Positions 1 through 11,879 of a DNA stretch of 64,000 nt are shown here, piece by piece. This DNA is from Ctena decussata. Taxonomy: Eukaryota; Mollusca; Bivalvia; Lucinida; Lucinidae. Under the pieces are notes generated by a model. That model had not been told where the DNA came from and did no database searches. It saw only the letters and a program-made list of their open reading frames with translations. The DNA is taken from the NCBI GenBank assembly GCA_963989385.1, contig OZ022511.1, forward strand, positions 27,894,503 to 27,958,502, in the 5' to 3' direction. Within the stretch, counting starts at the first letter, position 1. Every line of letters begins with the position of its first letter. Both the position numbers and the translations under genes were made by a program.

Positions 1-881
1 TCAAAACCCCAAGAAAGAATATTCATCAACTGAAATGATAAAAAGAAGCTACTGCTTTAAGGATTTTTGATCTATACGTAATGGTAACGAATGTTTCAAT
101 TGGTAACGAAGATTTCATTGCTTTTATAGCGTTTTAAGCAGTCGGAATGGGAAAAAACTTTGAAATTTCGAAGTTCGATACAAAAGGCAGTCCTTCTTAA
201 AGTTAAATACAGGGAAAGAAACTAAGTATTTTAATTTTATTTTGTTACAGTAAACTTTCGTTACTATGTCGTCTGGTTTGTATGTTAATTATAATTTTGA
301 TAAACTGCCTTTTCTGGTAAAACAGATTGTTTCAGGTCACTAGAGGATGATTTTTCTAACTGTTTTTAAATATGACATAAACTGAGTATCTCATCTCTTC
401 TTGTATAGTTGAATTGAACGTAACTATGTTGATTCAGTAGGCATCTTTTACATGAAACACTTTACAGGTGAAGATTTGTTGGAAGTATCGAAGGCTTAAA
501 AGTGAAAGGATATATCAATTACGCTTTTAATCAAGAACACAAAAGCGCTACTAAATATTAGATACACAAATGGATGTTTACATTACTGTTTGTAAACATA
601 TAAAGGTGTGTTTCTTGTGCGGTAACGAAGGTTATTTTGAAATTTAAAGCTTTCGAAAGCAATAATTCAGCCTTCAGTTTCTCAAAAACGGTTAGAGTGG
701 TGTATTCAAAACTCTGGATTTATCAATAGGAAGTGCGGTACTTCATTTTAGATCATGAATAATGAAAATTATTGAAACTTCATTTTTCACTTTTTATTTT
801 GGTCAAATGGACCTACTTATTGAAAAACAGTGAATACATGTAAGTTAATGTAGGTGTTCTGTCCAACTCTGTTTCTTTGTT
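1..881. other. Unassigned AT-rich sequence upstream of first exon
   Basis: No convincing exon, RNA gene or mobile element was found. Because an acceptor site at 1121-1122 opens the first recognisable exon, this stretch is probably intronic, but that is an inference. Confidence 0.4.
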
Positions 882-1084
882 ATAAACTTGTTGCAATATT
901 AAGCATGTCAATAAACTTGTTGCAATATTAAGCATGTCAATAAACTTGTTGCAATATTAAGCATGTCAATAAACTTGTTGCAATATTAAGCATGTCAATA
1001 AACTTGTTGCAATATTAAGCATGTCAATAAACTTGTTGCAATATTAAGCATGTCAATAAACTTGTTGGAATATTAAGCATGTCA
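882..1084. repeat. 29-bp tandem repeat, seven copies
   Basis: Seven head-to-tail copies of a 29-base unit beginning ATAAACTTG start at 882, 911, 940, 969, 998, 1027 and 1056. Six are essentially identical; the last has one substitution (TTGTTGGAA for TTGTTGCAA). The array ends 36 bases before the splice acceptor of the following exon, so it sits where the branch point and polypyrimidine tract would be expected. The near identity suggests recent expansion. Confidence 0.95.
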
Positions 1085-1122
1085 ATATGATTAACAAGTA
1101 TGTATATCTCTGTTATTTGTAG

Positions 1123-1701
1123 GTATCTCACAGTCCTCTACCGGCAGAAGTCATGGAACATTTCCCAGCTATTCGACAGGCGAATACTGAAAGTTTGTTT
1201 GACAGAAAACGTCATCCGAATATTCGCAAGACACACAGTGGCAAAACTAGACTCTGTCTTCCGCCATCACCTAATGGTATGCTAGTCCATAACGCACCGG
1301 ATATCAACAAGTCATTGCTTTTGAATACTCTTCCAAAATATGCCAATGATTTTGCCTCCGATAATAAGCGACCGGATCCTGACACCACAAAAGACATCAA
1401 AAGGATCAGCAAAACGAGTTCCAAGGTTGCAAAAGAGATTTTTGACAAGTATAACATGAAGTCGGAGGCTCAGAATATGTTACCAGGGAAACACATATAC
1501 AATGGGTTCCAACAGCTGTCTATGCCATGGAGGAACAAAACTTTTCTCACTCTGCCAATACGGTTTAATGGCAATATAAGGATGAAGAATGCGAAATATC
1601 TCGACAGTGACCAACTTTCCATATCATCGAGAAATGTAGACTTTGATAGTAATGCGTCTGTAGTTAGCTCAGAGTTTGATGACTGGGCTGGAGGTGAATA
1701 A
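1123..1701 (+). CDS. Terminal coding exon of an unrecognised protein (partial)
   Basis: An open frame of 192 codons runs from just after a plausible acceptor (TTATTTGTAG, ending at 1122) to a TAA at 1699-1701. The frame is open through the acceptor, so this reads best as the last exon of a longer gene; the ATG at 1153 is an alternative start if it is a single-exon gene. The protein is polar and rich in Lys, Arg, Asn and Ser, has no hydrophobic membrane segment, and ends in an acidic tail (SEFDDWAGGE). I recognise no domain and assign no function. The long frame, the acceptor and an AATAAA at 2175 support a real exon. A degenerate copy of its first ~60 bases lies at 1741-1806. Upstream exons are outside the window or hidden in 1-1100. 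Confidence 0.55.
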   Translation, partial: VSHSPLPAEVMEHFPAIRQANTESLFDRKRHPNIRKTHSGKTRLCLPPSPNGMLVHNAPDINKSLLLNTLPKYANDFASDNKRPDPDTTKDIKRISKTSSKVAKEIFDKYNMKSEAQNMLPGKHIYNGFQQLSMPWRNKTFLTLPIRFNGNIRMKNAKYLDSDQLSISSRNVDFDSNASVVSSEFDDWAGGE

Positions 1702-1740
1702 TGTAGCACGTAGTTGCATTTTAAGCCTCAAACCGCAAGA

Positions 1741-1806
1741 AATCGAAATCATGGAACATTTCCAAGCTATTCGACAGACAAATATTGAAAGTTTGTTTGA
1801 CAAAAA
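1741..1806 (+). pseudogene. Decayed duplicate of the start of the preceding exon
   Basis: The sequence around ATGGAACATTTCC at 1751 repeats that at 1153 with only about five mismatches over ~55 bases, and the match begins a few bases before the ATG in both. After a run of A at 1801-1809 it becomes unrelated. It lies about 40 bases after the stop codon and would be part of the 3' UTR. Confidence 0.8.
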
Positions 1807-1811
1807 AAAAA

Positions 1812-1875
1812 TGCAAACAGCGTAGATTCAGATGAGACCGCCTATCATGGGCCGCCTCATCTGGACTTACACGGT
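1812..1875. mobile_element. Palindromic MITE core (GATGAG...CTCATC)
   Basis: Two arms (AGATGAGACCG and GGCCGCCTCATCT) flank a short centre, with outer GCAAACAGCGTAGA-like sequence. The same kind of core occurs inside the foldback at 55793-55992. It appears to be a truncated palindromic element. Confidence 0.6.
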
Positions 1876-2174
1876 TAGCCATCTAGTTTTTTAAATTCTC
1901 AGATTTTATATAGGTTGGACACAGCTTGTTTCTTAATTTTGCTTTTCGACGCTTTAAGGGTTAAACCACAGGATATTTGAAGTTTAAGGCTTAGATGTCG
2001 TCCATAACTAGCAGACCAAATATGGATCCTACACTAAGAAGGATTTTTAAAATATAAACTGTAGCTTTAAATACAGCTCTAAGTTCTGTCTAGTCAAATA
2101 CATGTGCATGTGTGGTTTATTTGTTGTATAAGTTGTCTATTTATTATAGTGTGAAAAATGTACATTTATTCTAA

Positions 2175-2180
2175 AATAAA
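2175..2180 (+). promoter_or_regulatory. Candidate polyadenylation signal of the first gene
   Basis: Canonical AATAAA 474 bases after the stop at 1701, followed by a GT-rich stretch (GTTGGTGGTTGT) typical of a downstream element. Other AATAAA strings occur by chance in this AT-rich DNA. Confidence 0.35.
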
Positions 2181-2193
2181 TGTAAAGTTGGTG

Positions 2194-3080
2194 GTTGTCT
2201 ATTCAGGTATTAATGAAACGATTACTTGTTTATTTATTTGGGTATAAATGAAATTTTGAGAGTAGTATATTTATTAAAGTCTGAATGAAAAAATTGAGAG
2301 TGTTCACTAATTTATTCGGTATAAATGATAGGTTGAACGGTGCCTATTTATTTATAAGATATGAATGAAAACTATGACCAGAAAAGCTTGAGTTGTCTAT
2401 TTGCTCATGTAAATGAAAGTTTGAGAGTTTTCTGTTTTTCGGGTATAACTAAAATGGTTGGAAGATGGCAATTTATTTGAGTATACATGAAAGGTTGAGG
2501 GTTGTCTGTTAGTAAGTATGAATAACAATTTTAAAAAAGGGCTACTGATCTGTTTTCTTCACTTTCTCCTGGATTTCATAATGTAATTTGGATTCCAGTT
2601 ATTATCACTATTTTTTGACGCAAAATATTCGACTTTTTCCATTAGATGATGTAACTTGTCACACTTAAATCTATTTCAGGAGAAAAAAGTATAAAAAATA
2701 ACGTACATTTTTAAGTTTAATATGAATTAATATGAAATAATCAATATGGTTTACTCAAATGACGTCATAAGAGTCCGTGCATATTTTCAGCTAATTTAAA
2801 TTCAAATTACTTATAACGTTTTAACCCTTTGGGATTTTTCTTTGCAGTTTTCAACAGTCTTTTATGTAAAACCATTAATCCCATTAATTTCTAATGATTC
2901 CAATGCATACGAAAAAAGTTCAGCAGCCCTTAAAAAGACTGAGTAACAGCGAACTGTTGAGAGTGTTTTCTATTTATTTGGGTATAAGTGACATGTTGAG
3001 TTGTCTATTTTGTCTATTTGTGAAGGTATGGATAAAACGTTGAAAGAGCTGAGGGTTGAGTTGTCTATTTATTCCCGCCT
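2194..3080. repeat. Degenerate ~65-bp tandem repeat
   Basis: Loose copies of a motif containing GTTGTCTATTTATT, GGGTATAAATGAAA and GTTGAGAGTT recur at about 60-70 base spacing through 2194-2520 and again at 2955-3080, with stragglers at 3410-3540. Copies are strongly diverged, so this is an old array interrupted by unrelated sequence around 2530-2950. Confidence 0.6.
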
Positions 3081-3103
3081 GAGAGTTGGCTATTCCGATA
3101 TAC

Positions 3104-3333
3104 AAGGGCGTAGCTACGTACACGGCAAATACGCAGGTGCGTATTGAAATTTTGTCAAAATTGACAAAATTTCAAAACGCACCTGCATATTTGCATGCTG
3201 AAATTTTACAATTTAGACAAGATTTCTATACCAACTGCCAAAGTGGCTGAAATACTACCTTTTCCTTCAAGGGGTAGAGTATGACACATGATTGTGCGTA
3301 TCATGAAATTGTTCCTAGATACGCCGCTGATAT
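3104..3333. mobile_element. MITE with GGGCGTAGCTACG-like ends and perfect inner stem
   Basis: Imperfect inverted ends (AAGGGCGTAGCTA near 3109 and TAGATACGCCGCT near 3318) bracket ~230 bases. Inside, the arms GCAGGTGCGT and ACGCACCTGC, with TGAAATTTTGTCAA against TTGACAAAATTTCA, form a strong hairpin at 3133-3186. The ends resemble hAT-type MITEs, but no target duplication was confirmed. Confidence 0.55.
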
Positions 3334-3336
3334 ACA

Positions 3337-6300
3337 TTGTTATTTCAAAAAGAAGTCACTAATATAATCGAATATCATAAAATTTTAAGCTACCTCTATA
3401 ATAAAAAAAAATGAAAGTTGAAAGTTGTCTGTTTATTATGATGGTGGAAATAAAAATGTCGTGGGTTACGTATTTAATTTGTAAAAAATGAACAAATCAA
3501 CTTTTTACCTGTTTATCATGGTACAAATGGAATCTAAATTTTTGAGGCTCTTACTTTATATCGTGTATATCGAAACCGTATTCATTCATTAGCCTAGATA
3601 AAATTAGTAACGTGCAAGGCTAAATCTTACTAAATTTAGTCAAATTCCATTCATGGGTTCCTCAGATTTCTGCATTTTTATATTTTACGACTTTTAATAA
3701 CGACAGCTCTTATAGATTGTTCAATTTTTGCATTCAGCTGAATTACTCCACGCAAGGGTCATCGTACTTGGTTAAAATCCATTCAGAGATTCTTAAGATA
3801 TCATCATTTTCACGTTTTTAGCTATTTTTAGTAACGGTGGATGGCAGCCATCTTTGCTGACTAATTTTCAAAGAATTAAAATAGCTTCATGCAAGAATCA
3901 TGCTCAAACAAAGTTGGTAAAAATCTTCAGTTTTTCTATTTAGATGTTTTGCTATTTTTAGTAGAGGAAGCCATCTAGATTAGTCTAGCTTTAATGTAAG
4001 TCTGAAAGAGGTTTATGCAAGAATCATTCTGATCCAAAGTTGGTCAAATCCGTTCAGCGGTTATTGAAATATTGTTAGTGTCATGTTTTTTGGCGTTTTT
4101 AGTAACGAAAGATGGAGACCATCTTGGATTGTCAAATAGGGATCAAACATGGTTTTTCATGCATTAACGTTGGCAAGGTCCCGGCCCTGCAACTTGCATA
4201 CGAAAGGTCGCCCAGTAGGTCATTAACAGCGCGTGAAATTCGATGTTAATACATGGCTTTATGTTCGTTAAAACATACTTATTAATAGCATCTGGCACCG
4301 ATATTATAAATAGCAATAATAATTATTGGCGCACGATTCGCGACGAACGCCGAACGTTTTGTTGTAGCAATAGCTCACTTTGGACATTCGTGCCAGATGA
4401 GTTAATAAACCACTGAGCAGGTAGAGGACAGCATAAGAAATCTTTCTCATGGATTTGCACACCCTGAAATACTGGTCGACCTGTATCGGTGCTTTTGACC
4501 CTCTTGGTACACCATAGGGCTGGATGCAAAAGATGTCCTTTTCGAAACAAAGTAGCACGCCGTTGTGAACCATAACAGCGCAAAACGGCTAATTATAATC
4601 ACAAGTTCAACTAATGTCGTGATTTATTGGTTGGAATACTATGACGCCATTAAGTACATGATTAACCAGATGGCGTTAGTACTTTTGAATACCATGGGAA
4701 CCGCTAAAAATCGACAATATTCCCTTCAACAGAATCCTAAAAAAGATTTGTAGAAATATGTTTTAGCAATCAGATCCCTCTTAAAACATCTAAAAAAATA
4801 AATAAAAAATAAAAAACGGCACGCCTGGTGATCTATGGGGTTTTGTTACAAGTGTTAAGTCTAGTAATACCCTATGCCTAGTATACGGCCTTTTGGTGTG
4901 CTTCATTGCCAAAATAGGAATCGCATTGCTATAGCAGCTAACTTGAATTATGTTACACTGCACTTCACTCATGCATTATGTTAGTTCTTTGAAAGACTTT
5001 CATGTGACACTCTTGTTTTGGATTAATTTCAACATTGCACAAGAAAGCCTTGACTGACATTTTACCCTCCTAAACTTTCCATGTAAACTGGTGCACATGA
5101 AACCTCATACCACTCAGTGCAAATGTAGTACTAAGCATATTTGTATGTGCTCTCTGGTGCAAAGAAGACAGAAATAGTATGCAAGTCAAAGAAAGTTTAT
5201 ACCATAAAAACTGTAGGTATTTGGACAGACAGGTCTGAGAAAAACAAGGCAGGACTATATGAGACTGAGCAGTCCGATCAGGGTCTACTCTGTTTGCCAT
5301 TCCATTAACATCTTTCAGACGCATTACTGCATTGTACAACCAAACCTTCCCATTTTAGGACAAATACGGTTGTTATTTGCATTGTCCCAATTTTTTCAAA
5401 TGTTGACGGTTAAGCTGAAGCTTAATCCACCTCGAGAATAGGTTTTCAATAGCATTGGCGAGCAGCGACGATTCAGATCAAACTTTGCATCGGCACAGAC
5501 TGATACATGTAAATGTCTCTGTTCCGAAAATTTGCTTTCGTATTTCTTTGGAAATTCCCAGCCAAACAATCCCAAAAATGATCCGGCTTGCAATCCCAAA
5601 AATCTACATCATGCTTGTGAGAAGGTTCTAGATTTTTGGGATTGTTTTGGAAGAAAAAATAACCATTTTAGCCGAATTATGTGAGACTGATTTACATAGA
5701 TGCAGTAATTCTTGAGAACTACGACACTCTTATCAGACACTGCGGATTCGATCTGAGTTTTCGTTTTTTCGCTCTTGTCGAAATGTATTTGTTCTCTCGG
5801 CGTGAATCAGATTTTAAGATTGGTAACTGGCCTACCAATACATATTCCGTTTATCTTATTTTTTAATTATTTATTTTTTTCTGTGGGGTATTTAATTACT
5901 TTTATTTTCCTAAATTGTTGTCGCTAAGAAAACTGCTGAATTTTGTTGAAAATCGTTATTTCTCTTGTCTCTTTTTCTTTGTACAAACAGCGTGTTGGAA
6001 TTCCTAATAGTAATATTGTCACATTTCCATAAGGTTTGAACCTCTGAAATGATTCTGTAGAGATAAAATTTTTCTCTAGGGGGTCCCGGCATGGCGAATG
6101 GATTTACACTATTCAGAAATGCAAAGCAGCAAAACGTCAACTGCGTTGTCAGCTTTTGACGCAAAAATGTAGCGTTGACTGGTGTGCAATGTAGAGTCGA
6201 GGACTGCCTCGCAAAACGACTATTTTCATGCTTTCATTTTATACTTTTAGTGAAGCTTATTAATTTCTTTGTTAGACATGCTTTCCGACAATGTAGAATA

Positions 6301-7420
6301 AAATATCGGCAAAATTACAATGCATTAGAAACTTCAGATAACAACCTTTAAAGATTTATTCCCTTGATAACAATAACAAAAACTGATTTGATGAAATATT
6401 TTTTGCAATACCTCCGACATGGTCTAACTATACCTTTGAAATAGGGTTCAGATAATATTTGCTAAAAGTGACTTTAAACAAACAAAAAAAAAAAAATAAA
6501 AATAAACAAGAAAAACTATAACATGAAATGTCATGTTATATTGGGCGTTTGATTTTACTTCTCAGTTTATGCAGGTTTATAGAAGTAAATGTCGCAATGA
6601 TTGTTGAAATGAAACTTGAATCTCATTGCAGACTGATGAGGCTTCTTCCGTGTTGTTTTCGACCCCAACAAATTATCTTACTTCGATATAGCCACGCAAA
6701 AAACTTTAGTTTTTGGATGTATTAATTTTGTTAAAAATGACCACAGTAAAATATCTTTGATCAGAAGATTTGTAAGCTAGTTCAGAATATTAGGCTAACA
6801 CAATTTTTGACTTAAGACTTGCATTTTAAGAAAAATAAATAAATAAATAAAACTGAGTAACCTTTTGTTCATTTTCTCTATTTTCTCTATATACTAATAT
6901 TAAAGAATGATGCATGGTCATGTAAATCAGAACAATATTGACCGCGTTTAATGTAGACTAAAAGATATGCAAAAAGACCTTAGTGCAGCTAAATTGAACT
7001 ATATGGACCTAACACATTTAATTCAAGGAAGGCAATAAAAATCGAAAAGTATCGATGTCCTACGATAGCCCAATTACCTCTCTTATTTCACAATTCTGAA
7101 TTTCGAATTCTGAATTCCAAAATTCCTAGTACAAACTGAGTGATAAATTAAGGTGAATGAGATTTATATTAGTTGAAATGCAAATAACAATTGGTTTTAG
7201 GCCCAATTTCACGTCACAGTTATAACTCGTATTAACCAGTCCGTGGTCTATTTTACCGTAAGGCGCAATGTAAAATTTTGGTGTTCCGAATGCTAATCCA
7301 TGTACTAAGTTTAACATGAAATCGGGCCTTAGTATATAGAAATCTGAATTAAATAATTTCACTAGAAAAAACAATGAACTATGTGAATATGCTGATCATT
7401 GTCGCGTGCAAAGGGACCTT
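3337..7420. other. No gene or clear element recognised
   Basis: AT-rich sequence without a supportable coding exon. The short open frames have no recognisable motif. The only structure noted is an inverted repeat of the motif AATCCCAAAAATCTA near 5592 and 5631. Poly-A stretches occur at 6481-6510 and 6830-6850. Confidence 0.4.
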
Positions 7421-7424
7421 CTAT

Positions 7425-8030
7425 ATCTAGTATAGGTATATAAGATATCATATAAGAATCTTATATACTATATAAGATATCTAGTATAGGTATATAAGAT
7501 ATCTTATTTGACTTTTCCATAAGACGCAACACAATATATGTTATCTGATATAGCATTTAAGATGTCTTGTATCACATATAAGATATCCTGTTTTGTAAGT
7601 CAGATATCGATATCAGATATGCTATCTTATATAGGATGTGAGATATCTTATTTAAATATATAACATATCTGATATATCAGATATCTGATTTATTATATCA
7701 GATATCTTACATGCTATATAAGATATCCAATATATAAGATATCTGATATATTATATAAGATATCTTATATGAAAAATTAAATAAGATGATAACTCATATC
7801 CTATATAAGATATCTTATTTTCTATATAAGATATATCCTGTATCAGATGTCTTATAGAGGATATAAGATTTCTTATGTTATATATCTTATATGTTATATT
7901 AGATATCTTAACTGGCATATTAGATATCTAATTTACTATATAAGATATCTACTATGCATTATGATTAGTAAAATGGCTTGCCATAGATATCATAATACAG
8001 ATTTGGATATATATCAAAAGGTAAAGTGGA
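7425..8030. repeat. AT-rich array of GATATC / ATATAAGATATCTTATAT
   Basis: About 600 bases are built from self-complementary words (AGATATCT, ATATAAGATATC, GATATC) at irregular 15-35 base spacing. The sequence reads almost the same on both strands and is likely to form cruciforms. No constant period is visible. Confidence 0.85.
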
Positions 8031-8039
8031 TATGATTTT

Positions 8040-8630
8040 TCGATATCACAAATTCGATTTTTGTTTGATATCACTTATTTGATTTGGCGATATCAGTAAT
8101 CTGAGTTTGTGATATCACTAATTCGTACAAAATCGAATTTGTGATATCACAATGTCGATTTTGTGATACCACTATTTCAAGTATGTGATATCACATGTGG
8201 TATCACATTATTTTCTGATTTCACTAACTATTATGTGCTATCACTGACTCACCTGAGTGTCATAAATCATGTGTTATATTATGTTTACTAAATCGATTTA
8301 GTGAAATCACAAAATCGTTTTTGTAATATCGATTTCTTGATATCACTAGTTAGGAACGAATTACTGATCACAAACTCGATAGATATAGTGATATCATAAA
8401 ATCGATTAAGTGATATCACAAAATCGAATGTGACATCACTAAATAGATGTTGTGATATACAAAATCGAATTAGTGATATCACAAAGTAGCTGTGATCTCG
8501 TGTCATCACAAAATCAATTTTGTGATATCACTTATTCTATTTTGTGGTATCACTAATTGGATTTTGTGATATCACTCAATTGTACATATTTTGTGATATC
8601 ACTTTTTCGATTTTATGGTATCTAGAAACA
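8040..8630. repeat. Array of GTGATATCAC with AAATCGATTT spacers
   Basis: The palindrome GTGATATCAC or close variants recurs about every 27-32 bases, separated by AAAATCGATTT-like palindromic spacers. It directly follows the GATATC array and may be a derivative of it. Non-coding. Confidence 0.85.
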
Positions 8631-8635
8631 TGTCA

Positions 8636-10120
8636 ATGAACATCAGTCTGATTTTTACCGGCTTAAATACATTCACTGCACTACCTAGAACCATTTGGTT
8701 GAACATTTGTCTAATACCTACCCACTCAGACACATTCATCTCACCACCTGGAAACACATCGATGAAAACCAGTCAAATAACTATACCGCACTCCCTCTAA
8801 ACATGTCAATTAATAATTAATAAATGTCTGATACGTACTTGCTCAGATACACTAACCGCACTGCTAGCCGAAATGCCTACAAACATTTCGAAGAACACTT
8901 GTCTGATAGCAGCCTGCTCAAACACAATAACCCCAATACCTAGAAACATATTGATGAACACCGGTCTGATTCCTACTTGGTTAGACATGATCACTTCACT
9001 ACCAAGAAAAATTTTGATGTACACCGGTCTGAATTTTACCTCTTTAGACAATTCACTGCACTACATAAAAACATGTCAATGACTGGTGTTCATCAACATG
9101 TTTCTAGGTAGTACACTGAGTTTGCCAAAGCAGGTAGGAATCAGTCAATTAATATATGTCTGATACGTACTTGCTCAGATACACCCACCGCACTTCCTTG
9201 AAACATTTTGAAGAACACTTGTCCGATACTGACCTGCTCCAACGCAATCACTCCGCTATCTTAAAACATGTCGAAGAAGAATGGTCTGATTCCTACTTGC
9301 TTAGACATGATCACTTCACTACCAAGAAACATGTCGAACACCAGTTTTATTTTACCTCTTTAGACAATTCACTGCACTACTTAGAAACATGTCGATGACT
9401 GGTGTTCATCAACATGTTACTAGGTAGTGCGCTGAGTTTGTCAAAGCAGGTAGGAATCTGTCAATTAATATATGTCTGATATGTACTTGCTCAGATACAC
9501 TCACCACACTACCTAGAAACATTCTGAAGAACACTTATCTGATCCTGACATGCTCGGACACAATCAGCCCACTACCTAGAAACATGTCAATGAACACCGG
9601 TCTGATTCCTACCTGCTTATACGTAATCACCGCATTACCTAGAAACATGTCGATGAACACCAGTCTGATTTTACCCTCTTTAGACAATTCACTGCACTAC
9701 CTAAAATAATGTCGATGACTGGTGTTCATCGACATGTTTCTAGGTAATGCGGTGAATTTGTCTAAGCATGTAGGAAACAGACCGATGTTCATCAACATGT
9801 TTTAAGGTAGGATGGTGAAGTTATTAGACCGGTGTTCATCAGATTGTTTCTGAGTAGTGGGGTCAGTATGTCTGAGAAGATAGGTTTCAGACAAGTGTTC
9901 ATCCAAATAGTTCTAATGCAGTGAGTGTGTCAAAGCAGTTAAGATAAGGAATCAGACCGGTGTTCATTGACATGTTTCTAGGTAGTGCGGTGAGTGTGTC
10001 TGAGCAGACCGGTATTCATCGATAAGTTTCTGGGTAATACAGGATGCATCTCTAAGCAGGTAGGAATCAGACCGGTGTTCATAGGTGTTATGCCGGTGTT
10101 AAGTGAGTCTGTCTCTGAAC
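8636..10120. repeat. 63-bp satellite-like array with inverted blocks
   Basis: A ~63-base unit (containing CCTAGAAACATGTCGATGAA, CACCGGTCTGATTCCTAC and GCTTAGACAC) is repeated over 1.5 kb. Orientation switches: forward from 8636, inverted from 9081, forward from ~9144, inverted from 9397, forward from ~9470 and inverted from 9717 to the end. The junction GACTGGTGTTCATC recurs at 9081, 9397 and 9717, giving a higher-order period of 316-320 bases. Since 63 is a multiple of three, long open frames appear by chance; they are not genes. Confidence 0.9.
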
Positions 10121-11629
10121 TCACCAATATACCCAAAACAACTCTTTCAACATCAGGATGAGTCAAAAGTGTAGATAGTTTGGCCAGATGAGACCTTTAT
10201 ATAATATTTACCTTGTACCCCATCCTGTTAATAATGAAGTTTTGAACCAAGTGTGGATGGATTGCAACTTAATAGTTTCACACTGAAAGAGCTTTTACTC
10301 TTGTTTCAAACGGTACAATATAGTAACTATGCCTGTAAATATGAATACAATATTAGGTATACTTTTCTAATAATATATTAAACAAAAGAAAAACTAATGT
10401 AACTGTCTGAAATTATCCTCGAAGGACTTAGCTCAAACCGCCGTATTGGTGACATTTACTTCCGCTTACACTGACAAATCCTTGCGTTTCGTTTTTTTAG
10501 GCTGAGAAATCTGTTTGAATTTCAATAAATTCACGAACATTAAAGTTAAAGCCAGTGAGAATCATGAGTGTACAGTCTTATGTATCGGATTTTGTATTCA
10601 GATTCGTTCTTTCGTTTTGATACGGTGATCTCTCGATGAAATCTAAATGAATGTGGGTCGAAACGTCCTGAGACGAATCGTCCCGGGTTTTTGGCCTGTT
10701 AGGGAAGAAACGTCCCTGGCGCGAAACGTCCCGATACGGTCTCGAATATCTAGGTCACGGCTTAAATTTTGTTATGCGAGCTCAAATTCAACAATTAAAT
10801 TCATCTTTCATGGACTGAATTATTATTTTTGATCATTAATAATTTAGCGGTATCAAAGTCGATTGAATATTGAGATAACGTTGTTCAAATCTCGTAAAGA
10901 TGTTCACTAGGAAAATACGGAGATATTTCGGTGGTCGACCGAAGTACTCTTCCAATCGGAATACACATACGCTCAAATAATCATCGTTTACTTTCCTTCC
11001 ACTGTGCATATTAGTCTAGAAATATCTGTTATCGTCTTTTATATAAATTTATGTATTACATGGAGATACTCAGGTCTTAAACTTCTTATATACGTTGACA
11101 AAATACCTAACTACTTTGTTCATAATCATTCCGCGATGTAAACCGGCCAGAAGAAATATTGGTTCCAAGTCTACTTACTTTTAAATAAAGAGGGGAACCT
11201 ATCATTAACTGGGTCAATATTGACGTAACAACTCGTAACGTCGATTTCTGAATTCAATGGGACTCATTAACTACTAGTTAGACTAACTCTATAATAGAAC
11301 TTCTAGGCTTAGAAACTATACATGACTTCTGTTTTTCTTAACTTCTACGCCCAGAAAAATAAACGATCGCGGACCGCGCTCGAAATCGCATTATTGGACA
11401 AAAATAATTCATTCATCCGTCACAATCACGTGCATGAATAAGAAAAAAATACCTGTACATGATCACATGACACACTTGGTTAAAATCGATACTCTTACAG
11501 GTCATGAGGAAGTATGGAATTTGCATTTTAATTTGAAGATTATTTTTCATTCCACATTAATCGAAAAAACATGCACTTTCTCAAAACTTGTACGGTTAAC
11601 ATATTGTCTAACGAAATTTTGTTGAAATA
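10121..11629. other. No gene recognised; short CGAAACGTCC repeats
   Basis: No exon or mobile element could be supported. Between 10657 and 10735 the motifs GAAACGTCC and GAATCGTCCCGG recur four times at ~15-30 base spacing, a small degenerate repeat. Confidence 0.4.
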
Positions 11630-11879
11630 TTGCACAACCCGCAGGTTTGCACTGTAATCACTGTGTGAGTCCGTCCGTCCGTTATCAGTAAGCGAAAACC
11701 GTTATCAGTTAGCGAAAACGCTTATAACTCTTGAACCGCATGGGATATTTGACAACATTTGCATACTTTTACATGTCAACATTGCCTAACGACTCGCATG
11801 CATAACAACCTTATTTGATGGACAAAGCTTTGCTGAGCACAAGTTGAAAAATTATGACCAGCTACTGAAAATACTCATA

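Noticed and set aside
882..1084. CRISPR-like direct repeats.
   Set aside because: Units abut with no spacers; it is a tandem repeat in eukaryotic DNA.
8615..10166. Several 60-80 codon frames with a 21-residue periodicity.
   Set aside because: The 63-bp satellite length is a multiple of three, so frames stay open in both orientations by chance.
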